Origin: Caecibacteroides pullorum
GTDB lineage: Bacteria; Bacteroidota; Bacteroidia; Bacteroidales; Bacteroidaceae
NCBI RefSeq assembly: GCF_019239235.1
Contig: NZ_JAAZTS010000001.1
Location: 124,001-188,000 of the forward strand
DNA: 64,000 nt
Direction: 5' to 3'
Both the position numbers and the translations under genes were made by a program. Shown here in pieces: positions 36,195-45,258 of the stretch. Within the stretch, counting starts at the first letter, position 1. Each line of letters starts with the position of its first letter. The notes beneath the pieces are model-generated. The model saw only the letters and a program-made list of their open reading frames with translations. It had not been told where the DNA came from and ran no database searches.

Positions 36195-36311
36195 GGGACT
36201 TTTTGGATATGTTGTTCTCGAAACCCCAACTTTTTTTATATTTTTTTTCGAAGCCTGTCTCTGAATGTCCTATGTCGGTGAGGAAATAATGGAATATAGA
36301 ATAATAATGTG

Positions 36312-36319
36312 TAACTTTG
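36312..36319 (+). promoter_or_regulatory. -7 promoter motif of mtaB
   Basis: TAACTTTG, 30 bp before ATG 36350. Confidence 0.55.
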
Positions 36320-36349
36320 CATCCGCATTAAAAGTTATGTAAGCAAATT

Positions 36350-37669
36350 ATGATTGATACCAATATATTTCAGAATAAGACAGCTGTCTATTATACGTTG
36401 GGCTGCAAACTGAACTTTTCGGAAACGTCCACTATCGGCAAGATGTTGAAGGAAGCCGGAGTACGTACGGCCAGACGGGGAGAAAAGGCTGATATTTGCG
36501 TAGTAAATACCTGTTCGGTGACCGAAGTGGCTGACAAAAAGTGCCGTCAGGCCATTCATCGGCTGGTGAAGCAACATCCGGGTGCCTTTGTGGTAGTGAC
36601 GGGATGTTATGCACAGCTGAAGCCGGATACAGTGGCCCATATCGAAGGCGTAGATGTGGTTTTGGGTGCTGAGCAGAAAAAAGATTTGCTGCAATACTTG
36701 GGCAACCTTCAGAAGCATGAAACAGGTGAAGCCTTCACGTCGGCTTTGAAAGACATCCGTTCGTTTGCCCCGTCGTGTTCGCGTGGTGACCGCACGCGTT
36801 TCTTCCTGAAAGTGCAGGACGGTTGCGATTACTACTGTTCCTATTGTACCATTCCCTTTGCCCGCGGTCGTAGTCGTAACGGTAGTATTGCTTCGTTGGT
36901 TGAACAGGCACGGCAGGCTGCGGCCGAAGGTGGAAAAGAAATCGTATTGACGGGAGTCAATATAGGCGACTTCGGCAAATCGACAGGTGAAACTTTCTTC
37001 GATCTGGTGAAGGCGCTGGACGAGGTAGAAGGTATTGAGCGTTATCGCATTTCGTCTATCGAGCCCAATCTGCTGACCGATGAGATTATCGACTTCGTAT
37101 CACATTCCAAGCGGTTTATGCCTCATTTCCATATCCCGCTGCAATCGGGTTCGGATGAGGTGTTGAAGCTGATGCGTCGTCGGTATGATACAGCTCTGTT
37201 TGCTTCCAAAGTGCATAAAATCAAGGAGGTAATGCCCGATGCCTTTATCGGTGTGGACGTCATTGTGGGAACGCGTGGCGAAACGGAAGAATATTTCGAG
37301 GAGGCATATCGCTTTATAGAAGGACTGGATGTCACACAGTTGCATGTGTTCAGCTATTCTGAACGGCCGGGTACGCAGGCGTTGAAGATAGATCACGTTG
37401 TGTCGCCAGAAGAAAAGCATCGTCGCAGCCAGCGTTTGCTGGAACTTTCTGATCTGAAAACCAAGGCTTTCTACGAGAAACATATCGGACAGACCTTGCC
37501 TGTGTTATTGGAAAAATCCAAGCCTGGTACACCTATGCATGGCTTTACGCCTAACTACATACGGGTGGAAGTGCCCCATAACGATGCACTTGACAACTGT
37601 GTGGTGACTCTTCGATTGGGCGAATGGAACGAGGAAGGGACCGCTTTGAAGGGCTTGCCCTTGGAATAA
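36350..37669 (+). CDS. mtaB: tRNA t6A37 methylthiotransferase MtaB
   Basis: 439 residues. Radical-SAM methylthiotransferase that adds a methylthio group to t6A37 of tRNA. The N-terminal UPF0004 domain has conserved Cys (TLGCKLN, NTCSVT, TGCYAQ) for the auxiliary 4Fe-4S cluster; the radical-SAM motif CDYYCSYC (C-x3-C-x2-C) lies near residue 160; a C-terminal TRAM-like domain follows (GQTLPVLLE). The 17-nt gap to the next gene suggests co-transcription with the glycosyltransferase. Confidence 0.93.
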   Translation: MIDTNIFQNKTAVYYTLGCKLNFSETSTIGKMLKEAGVRTARRGEKADICVVNTCSVTEVADKKCRQAIHRLVKQHPGAFVVVTGCYAQLKPDTVAHIEGVDVVLGAEQKKDLLQYLGNLQKHETGEAFTSALKDIRSFAPSCSRGDRTRFFLKVQDGCDYYCSYCTIPFARGRSRNGSIASLVEQARQAAAEGGKEIVLTGVNIGDFGKSTGETFFDLVKALDEVEGIERYRISSIEPNLLTDEIIDFVSHSKRFMPHFHIPLQSGSDEVLKLMRRRYDTALFASKVHKIKEVMPDAFIGVDVIVGTRGETEEYFEEAYRFIEGLDVTQLHVFSYSERPGTQALKIDHVVSPEEKHRRSQRLLELSDLKTKAFYEKHIGQTLPVLLEKSKPGTPMHGFTPNYIRVEVPHNDALDNCVVTLRLGEWNEEGTALKGLPLE

Positions 37670-37685
37670 ACCACAGAAGAGAACG

Positions 37686-38711
37686 ATGGAAGATATGGAA
37701 AAGGTTGCAGTCGTCATATTAAACTGGAACGGATGCGAGATGCTTCGTTCTTTCTTGCCTTCGGTCGTGGCCCATTCCGAAGCGGATGGGGCCGTCGTAT
37801 ATGTCGCAGACAATGGGTCTACAGATGCTTCGGTTCAGCTTGTCCGGAAAGAATTTCCTTCAGTGCGTCTTATTCAGCTGGAAAAGAACTGGGGTTTTGC
37901 CGACGGCTATAATGAAGCCTTGAAGCAGGTAGAGGCGGAATATGTAGTGCTGCTCAATTCGGATGTGGAGGTGACGGCTCATTGGTTGCAGCCGCTTCTG
38001 GCCTATATGGATACTCACTCGGAAGTAGCCGCTTGCCAACCCAAGTTGTTGAGCTGGCATGACAAGAGCGCTTTCGAGTATGCAGGTGCTGCCGGCGGTT
38101 TCATCGATTGCTATGGTTATCCTTTCTGTCGCGGACGCATTATGAGTGTTGTTGAAAAGGACGAGGGACAATATGATGCGGTTGTTCCTGTCTTTTGGGC
38201 TACAGGGGCTGCTTTGTTCATTCGTTTGAAGGATTATTGGGAAGCGGGTGGATTGGACGGTCGCTTCTTTGCGCACATGGAGGAGATTGATTTATGTTGG
38301 CGTCTTCGTGCCCGCGGTCGGCAGTTGGTATGTATCCCCCAAAGTGTAGTTTATCACGTGGGTGGTGCTACGTTGAAGAAAGAAAATCCTCGCAAGACAT
38401 TTCTGAATTTCCGTAACAATTTGTTGATGCTTTACAAGAACCTGCCTGCCGAAGAATTAGGCAAAGTGATGCGTGTTCGTTGGTTGCTCGACCAGGTGGC
38501 AGCTTTTGTCTTTCTGCTGAAAGGTCAGTGGGACAATGCTTGTGCCGTTTGGCGGGCACGTCGGGAGTATTGTCGGCTTCGTCCCTCGTTCCGTCCGTCG
38601 CGCGAGGAGAACGAAAAGAAGGCCTGCACATCGGTGATACCCGAGCGTACACGTTACAGTGTTCTGATACGTTACTATCTGCAGGGGAAAAAACGTTTTT
38701 CAGGCCTATAA
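37686..38711 (+). CDS. Family 2 glycosyltransferase
   Basis: 341 residues. GT-A fold motifs: VAVVILNWNGCEML at the start, VYVADNGSTDASVQLV, the DxD-like NSDVEV, and GLDGRFFAHMEEIDLCWRLRARG, as in rhamnosyl-type GT2 enzymes (WbbL-like). A hydrophobic stretch near residue 270 (LLDQVAAFVFLL) may associate with the membrane. Start 37686 or 37695 (MEKVAVVI). Sugar and acceptor unknown; probably cell-surface polysaccharide. Its stop abuts the convergent folB stop. Confidence 0.87.
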   Translation: MEDMEKVAVVILNWNGCEMLRSFLPSVVAHSEADGAVVYVADNGSTDASVQLVRKEFPSVRLIQLEKNWGFADGYNEALKQVEAEYVVLLNSDVEVTAHWLQPLLAYMDTHSEVAACQPKLLSWHDKSAFEYAGAAGGFIDCYGYPFCRGRIMSVVEKDEGQYDAVVPVFWATGAALFIRLKDYWEAGGLDGRFFAHMEEIDLCWRLRARGRQLVCIPQSVVYHVGGATLKKENPRKTFLNFRNNLLMLYKNLPAEELGKVMRVRWLLDQVAAFVFLLKGQWDNACAVWRARREYCRLRPSFRPSREENEKKACTSVIPERTRYSVLIRYYLQGKKRFSGL

Positions 38712-39074
38712 AGTCTGTCTTTCTATATGCACCTCCACTCCTGCTGTTTCAATATCGGCTCCCATGGGTGGATTGCGTTTGGATAGTTTCAGGTCAATGC
38801 GTTCGATCGTCGGAAAATCGTTGAACAGACGGCGGACAATGCGTCCTGCGACATGTTCAAGTAGTTTGGAAGGAATATCCATTTCTTCTTTTACGGCTTG
38901 GTGGATTTCAGCATAGTTGACGGTATCGGCCACGTCGTCACTTTCCATTGCACGTGCAATGTCTGTTTTCAGTCGTAGCGATACGACGAACTCATTGCCT
39001 ACAGTCGTTTCTTGGGGAGCTACGCCATGGTAAGCAAAAAAGCGGATGTTTTCGAGAAGGATATAACTTGTCAT
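38706..39074 (-). CDS. folB: Dihydroneopterin aldolase
   Basis: 122 residues from ATG 39074, the normal size for FolB. The family pattern is visible: ILLENIRFFAYHGVAPQE, then NEFVVSLRL, TVNYAEIHQAVKE and KLSKRNPPM. It converts dihydroneopterin to 6-hydroxymethyldihydropterin in folate synthesis. A longer ORF to 39125 adds a poor N-terminus. The minus-strand -7 motif at 39163-39170 serves it. folA and thyA lie elsewhere at 54-55.3 kb. Confidence 0.9.
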   Translation of the reverse strand: MTSYILLENIRFFAYHGVAPQETTVGNEFVVSLRLKTDIARAMESDDVADTVNYAEIHQAVKEEMDIPSKLLEHVAGRIVRRLFNDFPTIERIDLKLSKRNPPMGADIETAGVEVHIERQTL

Positions 39075-39162
39075 GTCTGCCTGTTTCAATAAGAAAATAT
39101 TAAAAATGGAACAGTTTTTTATCAATAAAATTGTTTATTGAACAGTTGCCGTTTTAATAGTG

Positions 39163-39212
39163 CAAAGATAAAATAAAAGGAGGGCGTCGCAATATTTTTT
39201 TCGTTATATTTG
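39163..39212. promoter_or_regulatory. Divergent promoters of folB and the steroid-type cluster
   Basis: Minus-strand TATCTTTG (CAAAGATA at 39163-39170) serves folB; plus-strand TATATTTG at 39205-39212 serves the 5-alpha-reductase gene and rules out the upstream start at 39212. Confidence 0.55.
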
Positions 39213-39235
39213 TGCGTCTTAAATATAGAATACTT

Positions 39236-40003
39236 ATGTCTTTGCATCAATTTCATCTCTTTTTATGGGTGATGAGCAGTGTGGCTTTGCTCGTTTTCAT
39301 AGCCCTCTATTTTGTAAAAGCTGGTTACGGCATGTTTCGTACCGCTTCGTGGGGATGGTCTATATCCAACAAAGTGGCTTGGGTGCTGATGGAGGCACCT
39401 GTCTTTTTCGTGATGTTGGGTTTGTGGATGATAAGTGGGGTTGGATTCTCTGCACCACAATTTTTGTTTTTGCTTCTGTTTGAATTGCATTATTTGCAAC
39501 GTTCGTTTGTCTTTCCACTTTTGATGAAGGGGCGTAGCCGTATGCCGGTAGCTATCATGGCAATGGGCATTGTATTCAATGTGTTGAACGGATTGATGCA
39601 GGCTGGTGGAATATTTTGGTATGCGCCCGAAGGATATGCCGAAGGATGGACTTGGTTGATGCGTCCGCTTTCTATTATAGGTTTGGTGCTGTTCTTCGTT
39701 GGTATGGGTGTCAATCTGCATTCCGATCATGTCATTCGTCATCTGCGCAAGCCGGGTGACAATCGGCATTACCTGCCAGGCAAGGGAATGTACCGTTATG
39801 TCACGTCTGCCAACTACTTTGGAGAACTGGTGGAGTGGACGGGGTTCGCCTTGTTGACCGCTTCACCTGCAGCGTGGGTATTTGTTTGGTGGACAGCGGC
39901 CAATCTAGTGCCTCGAGCTGACGCCATACACAAGCATTATCGCGAAGAGTTTGGCAACGAAGCCGTGGGGCGTAGAAAACGGATTATACCTTATATATAT
40001 TGA
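39236..40003 (+). CDS. Steroid 5-alpha-reductase family membrane protein
   Basis: 255 residues from ATG 39236, with about six membrane helices. The C-terminal signature of the SRD5A/DUF1295 family is clear: MGVNLHSDHVIRHLRKPGD, then YRYVTSANYFGELVEWTGFA, matching the NADPH- and substrate-binding region of eukaryotic 5-alpha-reductases. It should reduce the delta-4 double bond of a 3-oxo-delta-4-steroid to the 5-alpha (allo) product, in the inner membrane. Followed by an OYE-type reductase and an SDR, a combination that fits bile-acid or steroid conversion. Confidence 0.88.
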   Translation: MSLHQFHLFLWVMSSVALLVFIALYFVKAGYGMFRTASWGWSISNKVAWVLMEAPVFFVMLGLWMISGVGFSAPQFLFLLLFELHYLQRSFVFPLLMKGRSRMPVAIMAMGIVFNVLNGLMQAGGIFWYAPEGYAEGWTWLMRPLSIIGLVLFFVGMGVNLHSDHVIRHLRKPGDNRHYLPGKGMYRYVTSANYFGELVEWTGFALLTASPAAWVFVWWTAANLVPRADAIHKHYREEFGNEAVGRRKRIIPYIY

Positions 40004-40017
40004 TGGCTAGAAAAAAA

Positions 40018-40078
40018 GAAAAAGGATGCTTTTCTTGATCTTAAAAGGCTGTGATCGTCTTCTTAAAACATCCTTTTC
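40018..40078 (+). other. Long-range hairpin between 5-alpha-reductase and OYE genes
   Basis: GAAAAAGGATG near 40018-40028 can pair with CATCCTTTTC (40069-40078) around a ~40-nt loop, in the 91-bp gap. There is no T-run after it, so it may be an attenuator or RNA-processing structure rather than a terminator. Confidence 0.35.
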
Positions 40079-40094
40079 TAAAATTAGATAGATT

Positions 40095-41318
40095 ATGAGT
40101 TCGAAATTATTTACTCCAGTAACCTTGGGACCGCTGACGCTACGTAATCGTACGATCCGTTCAGCGGCCTTTGAGAGCATGTGCCCTGGCAATAAACCTT
40201 CAGAGCAATTGCTCGATTATCATCGTTCAGTTGCGGCCGGCGGGGTAGGCATGACGACCGTTGCCTATGCGGCTGTGACTCGTAGCGGCCTTTCATTCGA
40301 CCGCCAGTTGTGGATGCGGCCGGAGATTATCCCTGGACTCCGTCGCTTGACAGATGCTATCCATGCTGAGGGAGCTGCCGCCAGTATCCAATTGGGGCAC
40401 TGTGGCAACATGTCCCATAAAAGTATCTGCGGTTGCTTGCCCGTGGGGGCCAGTACAGGATTCAATTTGTATTCTCCTACATTTGTTCGCGGCCTTCGGG
40501 CAGATGAATTACCCGAGATGGCGCGTGCCTATGGTCGTTCGGTTAATCTGGCTCGTGAAGCAGGATTTGATGCGGTAGAAATTCATGCGGGGCATGGCTA
40601 TCTTATCAGTCAGTTTCTTTCTCCTTCTACCAATCATCGAAAGGACGAGTTCGGAGGTTCGTTGGAGAATCGTATGCGCTTTATGGATATAGTGATGGAC
40701 GAAGTGATGAAGGCGGCTGGCAACGACATGGCTGTATTGGTGAAGATGAACATGCGCGACGGCTTTCGTGGAGGAATGGAGATTGATGAATCTTTGCAGG
40801 TGGCTCACAGGTTACAACAATCGGGAGCACATGCCTTGGTGCTGAGTGGAGGATTTGTCAGCAAGGCACCGATGTATGTGATGCGCGGTGAGATGCCCAT
40901 CCGTACCATGACCCATTACATGACCTGCTGGTGGTTAAAGTATGGAGTACGCATGGTGGGTAAGTGGATGATACCTACTGTTCCTTTCAAAGAAGCTTAT
41001 TTTCTGGAAGATGCTTTGAAATTCAGGGCTGCGCTCGATATGCCTTTGGTCTATGTAGGAGGATTGGTGGCCCGACAAAAGATTGACGAAGTGTTGGATC
41101 ATGATTTCGAGGCCGTACAGATGGGACGCGCTCTGCTCAATGAACCTGGCTTTGTCAATCGCATGCGTGAGGAAGAGCATGCACGCTGTTCTTGTAAACA
41201 TAGTAATTATTGCATTGCTCGTATGTATTCTATCGATATGGCTTGTCATCAGCGTCTGAAGGAAGAGCTTCCACTTTGTTTGAAAAAAGAAATCGAACGA
41301 ATAGAAAGTCGAGGATAG
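40095..41318 (+). CDS. OYE-type NADH:flavin oxidoreductase (5-beta-reductase candidate)
   Basis: 407 residues. An FMN-binding TIM barrel of the Old Yellow Enzyme family: HAGHGYLISQFLSPSTNHR (about residues 165-183) and DEFGGSLENRMRF are the family signature. A Cys cluster near the C-terminus (CSCKHSNYC, then a Cys 11 residues later) could hold an iron-sulfur cluster as in BaiCD/BaiH-like enzymes, though the spacing is not the classic C-x2-C-x3-C. It lacks the C-terminal FAD/NAD domains of 2,4-dienoyl-CoA reductase. In gut bacteria relatives reduce delta-4 or delta-6 bonds of bile acids and steroids; here the adjacent genes support such a role. Confidence 0.85.
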   Translation: MSSKLFTPVTLGPLTLRNRTIRSAAFESMCPGNKPSEQLLDYHRSVAAGGVGMTTVAYAAVTRSGLSFDRQLWMRPEIIPGLRRLTDAIHAEGAAASIQLGHCGNMSHKSICGCLPVGASTGFNLYSPTFVRGLRADELPEMARAYGRSVNLAREAGFDAVEIHAGHGYLISQFLSPSTNHRKDEFGGSLENRMRFMDIVMDEVMKAAGNDMAVLVKMNMRDGFRGGMEIDESLQVAHRLQQSGAHALVLSGGFVSKAPMYVMRGEMPIRTMTHYMTCWWLKYGVRMVGKWMIPTVPFKEAYFLEDALKFRAALDMPLVYVGGLVARQKIDEVLDHDFEAVQMGRALLNEPGFVNRMREEEHARCSCKHSNYCIARMYSIDMACHQRLKEELPLCLKKEIERIESRG

Positions 41319-41320
41319 CG

Positions 41321-42166
41321 ATGGAAAAGAAATTGGCTATAATAACAGGTGCCGATGGCGGTATGGGAACGGAAATAACCCGTGCTGTCGCCTTGGCTGG
41401 CTATCGTATACTGATGGCATGCTATGATCCGCAGAAGGCAGAAGAGAAAAGACAAAAGCTGATCAAAGAAACAGGTAATACAGACATTGAGGTGCGAAGA
41501 ATTGATCTTGCTTCGTTGGACACGGTAGCTGCTTTTGCCGATTACCTGTTGGGGCGGGGCGAACGTGTATCGTTGTTGATGAACAATGCCGGCACAATGG
41601 AAACGGAACGTCGCATAACAGTAGACGGATTGGAGCGTACGGTCAGTGTCAATTATGTCGGACCTTATTTGTTGACGCGGAAATTACTTCCGTTGATGGG
41701 AGAGGGAACCCGCGTGGTCAATATGGTTTCATGTACTTATGCCATTGGACGGCTGGATTTTCCAGAATTTTTCTTGAAAGGCAAGAAAGGCAGTTTTTGG
41801 CGTATTCCTATTTATAGTAATACTAAACTGGCGTTGACCTTGTTTACACTTGAGCTTGCTGAACGTGTGAAGGACAAGGGGATTGTGGTTAATGCGGCTG
41901 ATCCAGGTATTGTTTCAACGGATATCATTACTATGCATATGTGGTTCGATCCTTTGACGGATATTCTTTTCCGTCCTTTTATTCGTACGCCACGCAAAGG
42001 AGCAGCTACGGCGGTCAGTCTTTTGTTGGATAAGGATGCTGGGGAACGTACAGGAACATTGAATGTCAGTTGTCATCCTAAACAACTTTCAGAACGATTC
42101 ACTCATCACAAGCAGGCTAAAGAGTTGTGGGAACGGACGGAACTGCTTGTAAAGAAATGGCTTTAG
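41321..42166 (+). CDS. Short-chain dehydrogenase (hydroxysteroid dehydrogenase candidate)
   Basis: 281 residues from ATG 41321, 2 nt behind the OYE stop. Classic SDR features: nucleotide fold TGADGGMG (about residues 9-16), NNAG (about residues 92-95), catalytic Ser in MVSCTYA and Tyr-Lys in YSNTK. In a steroid context it would be a 3- (or other) hydroxysteroid dehydrogenase, but SDR substrate cannot be read from sequence. The Rossmann-loop ACYDPQKAEEKR has neutral and acidic residues near the usual NADP site, leaving cofactor choice open. A terminator follows. Confidence 0.87.
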   Translation: MEKKLAIITGADGGMGTEITRAVALAGYRILMACYDPQKAEEKRQKLIKETGNTDIEVRRIDLASLDTVAAFADYLLGRGERVSLLMNNAGTMETERRITVDGLERTVSVNYVGPYLLTRKLLPLMGEGTRVVNMVSCTYAIGRLDFPEFFLKGKKGSFWRIPIYSNTKLALTLFTLELAERVKDKGIVVNAADPGIVSTDIITMHMWFDPLTDILFRPFIRTPRKGAATAVSLLLDKDAGERTGTLNVSCHPKQLSERFTHHKQAKELWERTELLVKKWL

Positions 42167-42198
42167 TTTTGGAAAGAGAATGTAGATCGTATCAAATG

Positions 42199-42236
42199 AA
42201 AAGCCAGACATTTCATATTGAGATGTCTGGCTTTTT
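42199..42236 (+). terminator. Terminator of the steroid-type cluster
   Basis: AAAGCCAGACAT (42200-42211) pairs with ATGTCTGGCTTT (42223-42234), then TT and A-G; also usable for the convergent pfkA side. Confidence 0.88.
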
Positions 42237-42271
42237 AGTTGGAAACACTTAAAAATTTCTATTGTTTTTTC

Positions 42272-43252
42272 TTAGATAGACAGTGCCCGCAATACATTGA
42301 CCAGCTCTTTCTTGATGGGCTTGTCATTTTTGATAGCCTTAGTGAAGGGAACATAAACGACTTCGTCATGTTCGATACCGATCATTACATTGCGTTGTCC
42401 TTCCATAATGGCGTCAATAGCAGCGGCACCCAGTCGGCTGGCCAGGATACGGTCGTGAGCCGTGGGGCTTCCGCCACGTTGCAGGTGGCCGAGGATGGTA
42501 ACGCGTACATCGTATTGTGGATATTCATTCTTTACACGTTCAGCATAGTGCATGGCACCTCCCGTCAGTTCGCTTTCGGCAACGAGGACGATACTGCTGT
42601 TCTTTGACTTGCGGAAGCCGTTCTTGATGAACTCTTCCAACTGGTCGACTTCCGTACTGAATTCGGGGATGATGGCTGCTTCGGCACCCGATGCAATGGC
42701 TCCGTTCAGGGCCAGGAAACCTGCGTCGCGTCCCATGACTTCGACGAAGAACAGGCGCTCGTGTGATGTAGCCGTGTCGCGGATCTTGTCGACGGCGTCA
42801 AGGATGGTGTTCAGAGCCGTATCGTATCCGATGGTGGTATCCGTACCATAGAGGTCGTTGTCGATGGTGCCAGGCAGGCCGATGCAGGGCACGTCGAACT
42901 CTTGTGCGAAGATGCGGGCGCCTGTCAGCGAACCGTCACCGCCGATGACTACGAGGGCGTCGATGCCTTCCTTCTTCATATTGTCGTAGGCTTGCTGACG
43001 GCCTTCAGGAGTGGTGAATTCCTTGCAACGTGCTGTTTTCAGGATGGTTCCTCCCAGCTGGATGATGTTACTTACATTCTGGCTCTTGAATTCTTTGATT
43101 TCGCCGGTCACCAGACCTTTGTATCCTCTATATATACCTTTCACTTGAAGTCCGTTGTAGATGGCTGCGCGTGTCACCGCACGGATGGCAGCGTTCATAC
43201 CCGGAGCGTCTCCTCCGGAGGTCAGGATGCCGATGCACTTAACTATTCCCAT
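42272..43252 (-). CDS. pfkA: ATP-dependent 6-phosphofructokinase
   Basis: 326 residues, bacterial-type PfkA. Signatures: [18 protein letters not shown] at the N-terminus, GGDGSLTGA (ATP-Mg) and [12 protein letters not shown] (catalytic Asp), GYDTALNTI, and [14 protein letters not shown] near residue 240. Commits fructose 6-phosphate to glycolysis. A -7 motif at 43284-43291 lies 32 bp upstream of the ATG; appears monocistronic. Confidence 0.96.
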   Translation of the reverse strand: MGIVKCIGILTSGGDAPGMNAAIRAVTRAAIYNGLQVKGIYRGYKGLVTGEIKEFKSQNVSNIIQLGGTILKTARCKEFTTPEGRQQAYDNMKKEGIDALVVIGGDGSLTGARIFAQEFDVPCIGLPGTIDNDLYGTDTTIGYDTALNTILDAVDKIRDTATSHERLFFVEVMGRDAGFLALNGAIASGAEAAIIPEFSTEVDQLEEFIKNGFRKSKNSSIVLVAESELTGGAMHYAERVKNEYPQYDVRVTILGHLQRGGSPTAHDRILASRLGAAAIDAIMEGQRNVMIGIEHDEVVYVPFTKAIKNDKPIKKELVNVLRALSI

Positions 43253-43283
43253 AACAATCTTTTTTAGTTAATAAATGACGTTG

Positions 43284-43291
43284 CAAAGATA
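43284..43291 (-). promoter_or_regulatory. -7 promoter motif of pfkA
   Basis: CAAAGATA on the plus strand, TATCTTTG on the minus; upstream of ATG 43252. Confidence 0.55.
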
Positions 43292-43324
43292 CGAAAAAGC
43301 TTAGGGTAGCTGTAATAATTTTCG

Positions 43325-44203
43325 TTAATTTGCCGAAGTTTGAAGTTTCTCTTCAATCGTTGCAGAGATTTTTTCCATCAGCCATTTAGGGGTGGAGGTA
43401 GCTCCACAAATGCCGATGGAGGAGGCTTTTGCCAGCAGGGAAGTGTCTATTTCTTCAGGGCTGTCTATCAGGTGAGAGTTGGAGTTTACCTTCTGGCATT
43501 CGCTGAACAGCATCTTGCCGTTGGAGCTCTTCTTGCCGCTGACGAAGAATATCAGATCGTGCGAGGCGGCAAACTTGCGGATATTAGGAATGCGGTTGGC
43601 TACCTGACGGCAGATGGTGTCGTAGTATTCGAAGGTTGCGTCGGGCGAGATGTGCTCTTTGATATATTCTACGATGCGTTGGAATTCGTCGAGCGATTTG
43701 GTTGTCTGCGAGTAGAGGCGAATGCTGCGGCTCAGGTCGAGCGACTTGGCTTCTTCCAGCTTCTCGATGACGATGGCCTTCCCTTCCGTCTGCCCGACGA
43801 GCCCCAGTACCTCGGCATGGCCGTTCTTGCCATAGATCACTATCTGCTTGTCTTCTTCCGTGTTTTGGGTATATTCCTGCTTGATGCGTTTCTGCAGGCG
43901 GAGGACAACGGGGCAGGTGGCGTCGATGATTTCGATGTGGTTTCGGCGGGCCGTCTCGTAGGTCTCGGGCGGTTCGCCATGGGCACGAAGCAGTACCTTG
44001 GCGTCGTGCAGGCGGTTGAATTCGTCGTGGTTGATGGTGACGAGCCCCATGGCTTTCAGGCGCTCCACCTCACGGCTATTGTGCACAATGTCGCCCAGGC
44101 AGTACAGCGTGCCGCCTTTGGCCAGCTCTTCTTCGGCTTTGCTGATGGCGTTGACAACTCCGAAGCAGAAGCCCGATCCTTCGTCTATTTCTACTTTTGC
44201 CAT
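43325..44203 (-). CDS. ispH: 4-hydroxy-3-methylbut-2-enyl diphosphate reductase
   Basis: 292 residues. Last enzyme of the MEP pathway, making IPP and DMAPP. The three Cys ligands of the iron-sulfur cluster are recognisable: FCFGV (C13), DATCPVV and DTICRQ. Also EGKAIVIEKLEEA and SGKKSSNGKMLFSECQ as in IspH. It lies downstream of cmk in the same direction with 86 bp between, a gap holding a 22-bp tandem repeat. Confidence 0.94.
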   Translation of the reverse strand: MAKVEIDEGSGFCFGVVNAISKAEEELAKGGTLYCLGDIVHNSREVERLKAMGLVTINHDEFNRLHDAKVLLRAHGEPPETYETARRNHIEIIDATCPVVLRLQKRIKQEYTQNTEEDKQIVIYGKNGHAEVLGLVGQTEGKAIVIEKLEEAKSLDLSRSIRLYSQTTKSLDEFQRIVEYIKEHISPDATFEYYDTICRQVANRIPNIRKFAASHDLIFFVSGKKSSNGKMLFSECQKVNSNSHLIDSPEEIDTSLLAKASSIGICGATSTPKWLMEKISATIEEKLQTSAN

Positions 44204-44208
44204 ACGAT

Positions 44209-44274
44209 AAAACGGTGTTTTACGAGTTGGAAAACATTGCTTTCCTGTTCGGAAAACGGTGTTTTCCTGGTTAG
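44209..44274. repeat. Three tandem 22-bp repeats between cmk and ispH
   Basis: Units at 44209-44230, 44231-44252 and 44253-44274 each begin AAAAC: AAAACGGTGTTTTACGAG..., AAAACATTGCTTTCCTG..., AAAACGGTGTTTTCCTGG.... Fills nearly the whole intergenic gap. Confidence 0.7.
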
Positions 44275-44288
44275 AGGAAAATGCGTGG

Positions 44289-44978
44289 TCAGTTGCCGGC
44301 CACGCGTGCGAATTGTTCGGCCAGCCATTCCTTTTGCTGTTCGATGGTCAGATGGCTGTTGTCCAGCAGCAGGGCGTCGTCGGCCTTGCGCAGGGGACTC
44401 ACTTCGCGATGCTGGTCGATGTAGTCGCGCTGCTTCACGTTCTCCAGTATCTCGTCAAAGTCTACGGCTTGTCCTTTGGCCTTCAGCTCGTCGTAGCGGC
44501 GCTGGGCGCGTATCTCGGGCGAGGCGGTGACGAATATCTTCAGCTCGGCGTCGGGGAAGACGGTGGTGCCTATGTCGCGGCCATCCATCACGATGCCTTT
44601 CTTTCGTCCCATTTCCTGCTGTTGCTTGACCATGGCTTCGCGTACGAAGTCGAGGGCAGCCACAGGACTGACATGGGAGGATACTTCCATGGTGCGTATC
44701 TTGCTTTCTACGTTCATGCCGTTCAGGTAAGTGTCAGGACGGTTGGTTTCCGCATTGGGGCGGAAAGTGATGTGGAGGTTGTCTATTTCGTTCCGAAGTT
44801 TTTCTACGTCGATCTGTCCGTTGTGCAGGAGTCCGTTTTCGATGCAGTACAGGGTGACGGCACGATACATGGCTCCGCTGTCGATGTAGATATAGCCGAT
44901 CTCGCGGGCCAGGTCTTTGGCCATGGTGCTTTTTCCGCAGGAGGAAAATCCGTCAATGGCGATAGTTATCTTTCTCAT
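44289..44978 (-). CDS. cmk: Cytidylate kinase
   Basis: 229 residues from ATG 44978. P-loop [13 protein letters not shown] (residues ~7-19), [14 protein letters not shown] and [12 protein letters not shown] are Cmk signatures. It phosphorylates CMP/dCMP with ATP. The longer ORF to 45074 adds an N-terminus without homology. It precedes ispH, likely in one transcript from the promoter at 45071-45078. Confidence 0.94.
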   Translation of the reverse strand: MRKITIAIDGFSSCGKSTMAKDLAREIGYIYIDSGAMYRAVTLYCIENGLLHNGQIDVEKLRNEIDNLHITFRPNAETNRPDTYLNGMNVESKIRTMEVSSHVSPVAALDFVREAMVKQQQEMGRKKGIVMDGRDIGTTVFPDAELKIFVTASPEIRAQRRYDELKAKGQAVDFDEILENVKQRDYIDQHREVSPLRKADDALLLDNSHLTIEQQKEWLAEQFARVAGN

Positions 44979-45070
44979 TTTTCCTATATATAATAAGGTG
45001 GTTGTCTGTTCAAATGGAATGGCCTTCGTCATAAAACGAAAACATTTCATTTTTTGTTCAAAAAAACATG

Positions 45071-45078
45071 CCAAAGAT
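45071..45078 (-). promoter_or_regulatory. -7 promoter motif upstream of cmk
   Basis: CAAAGATA on the plus strand (TATCTTTG on the minus), about 93 bp upstream of ATG 44978. A plus-strand TACATTTG at 45102-45109 also occurs here. Confidence 0.5.
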
Positions 45079-45215
45079 AAGGGTATTTTTAAAATATCTC
45101 GTTACATTTGTGGCATAAAAGCGAAAGTAGCGTTTTGAACAATTAAAAAAACGAAAATGCAGCATGGAATGTGTAAAAAAAAGCATCCGTGTGTGACGTT
45201 TCGGGGGAAAAGTGC

Positions 45216-45223
45216 TATATTTG
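45216..45223 (+). promoter_or_regulatory. -7 promoter motif of tonB
   Basis: TATATTTG, 35 bp before ATG 45259. Confidence 0.6.
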
Positions 45224-45258
45224 CCCAAAATGAGAAACACTAAAATTAATAATAAATT

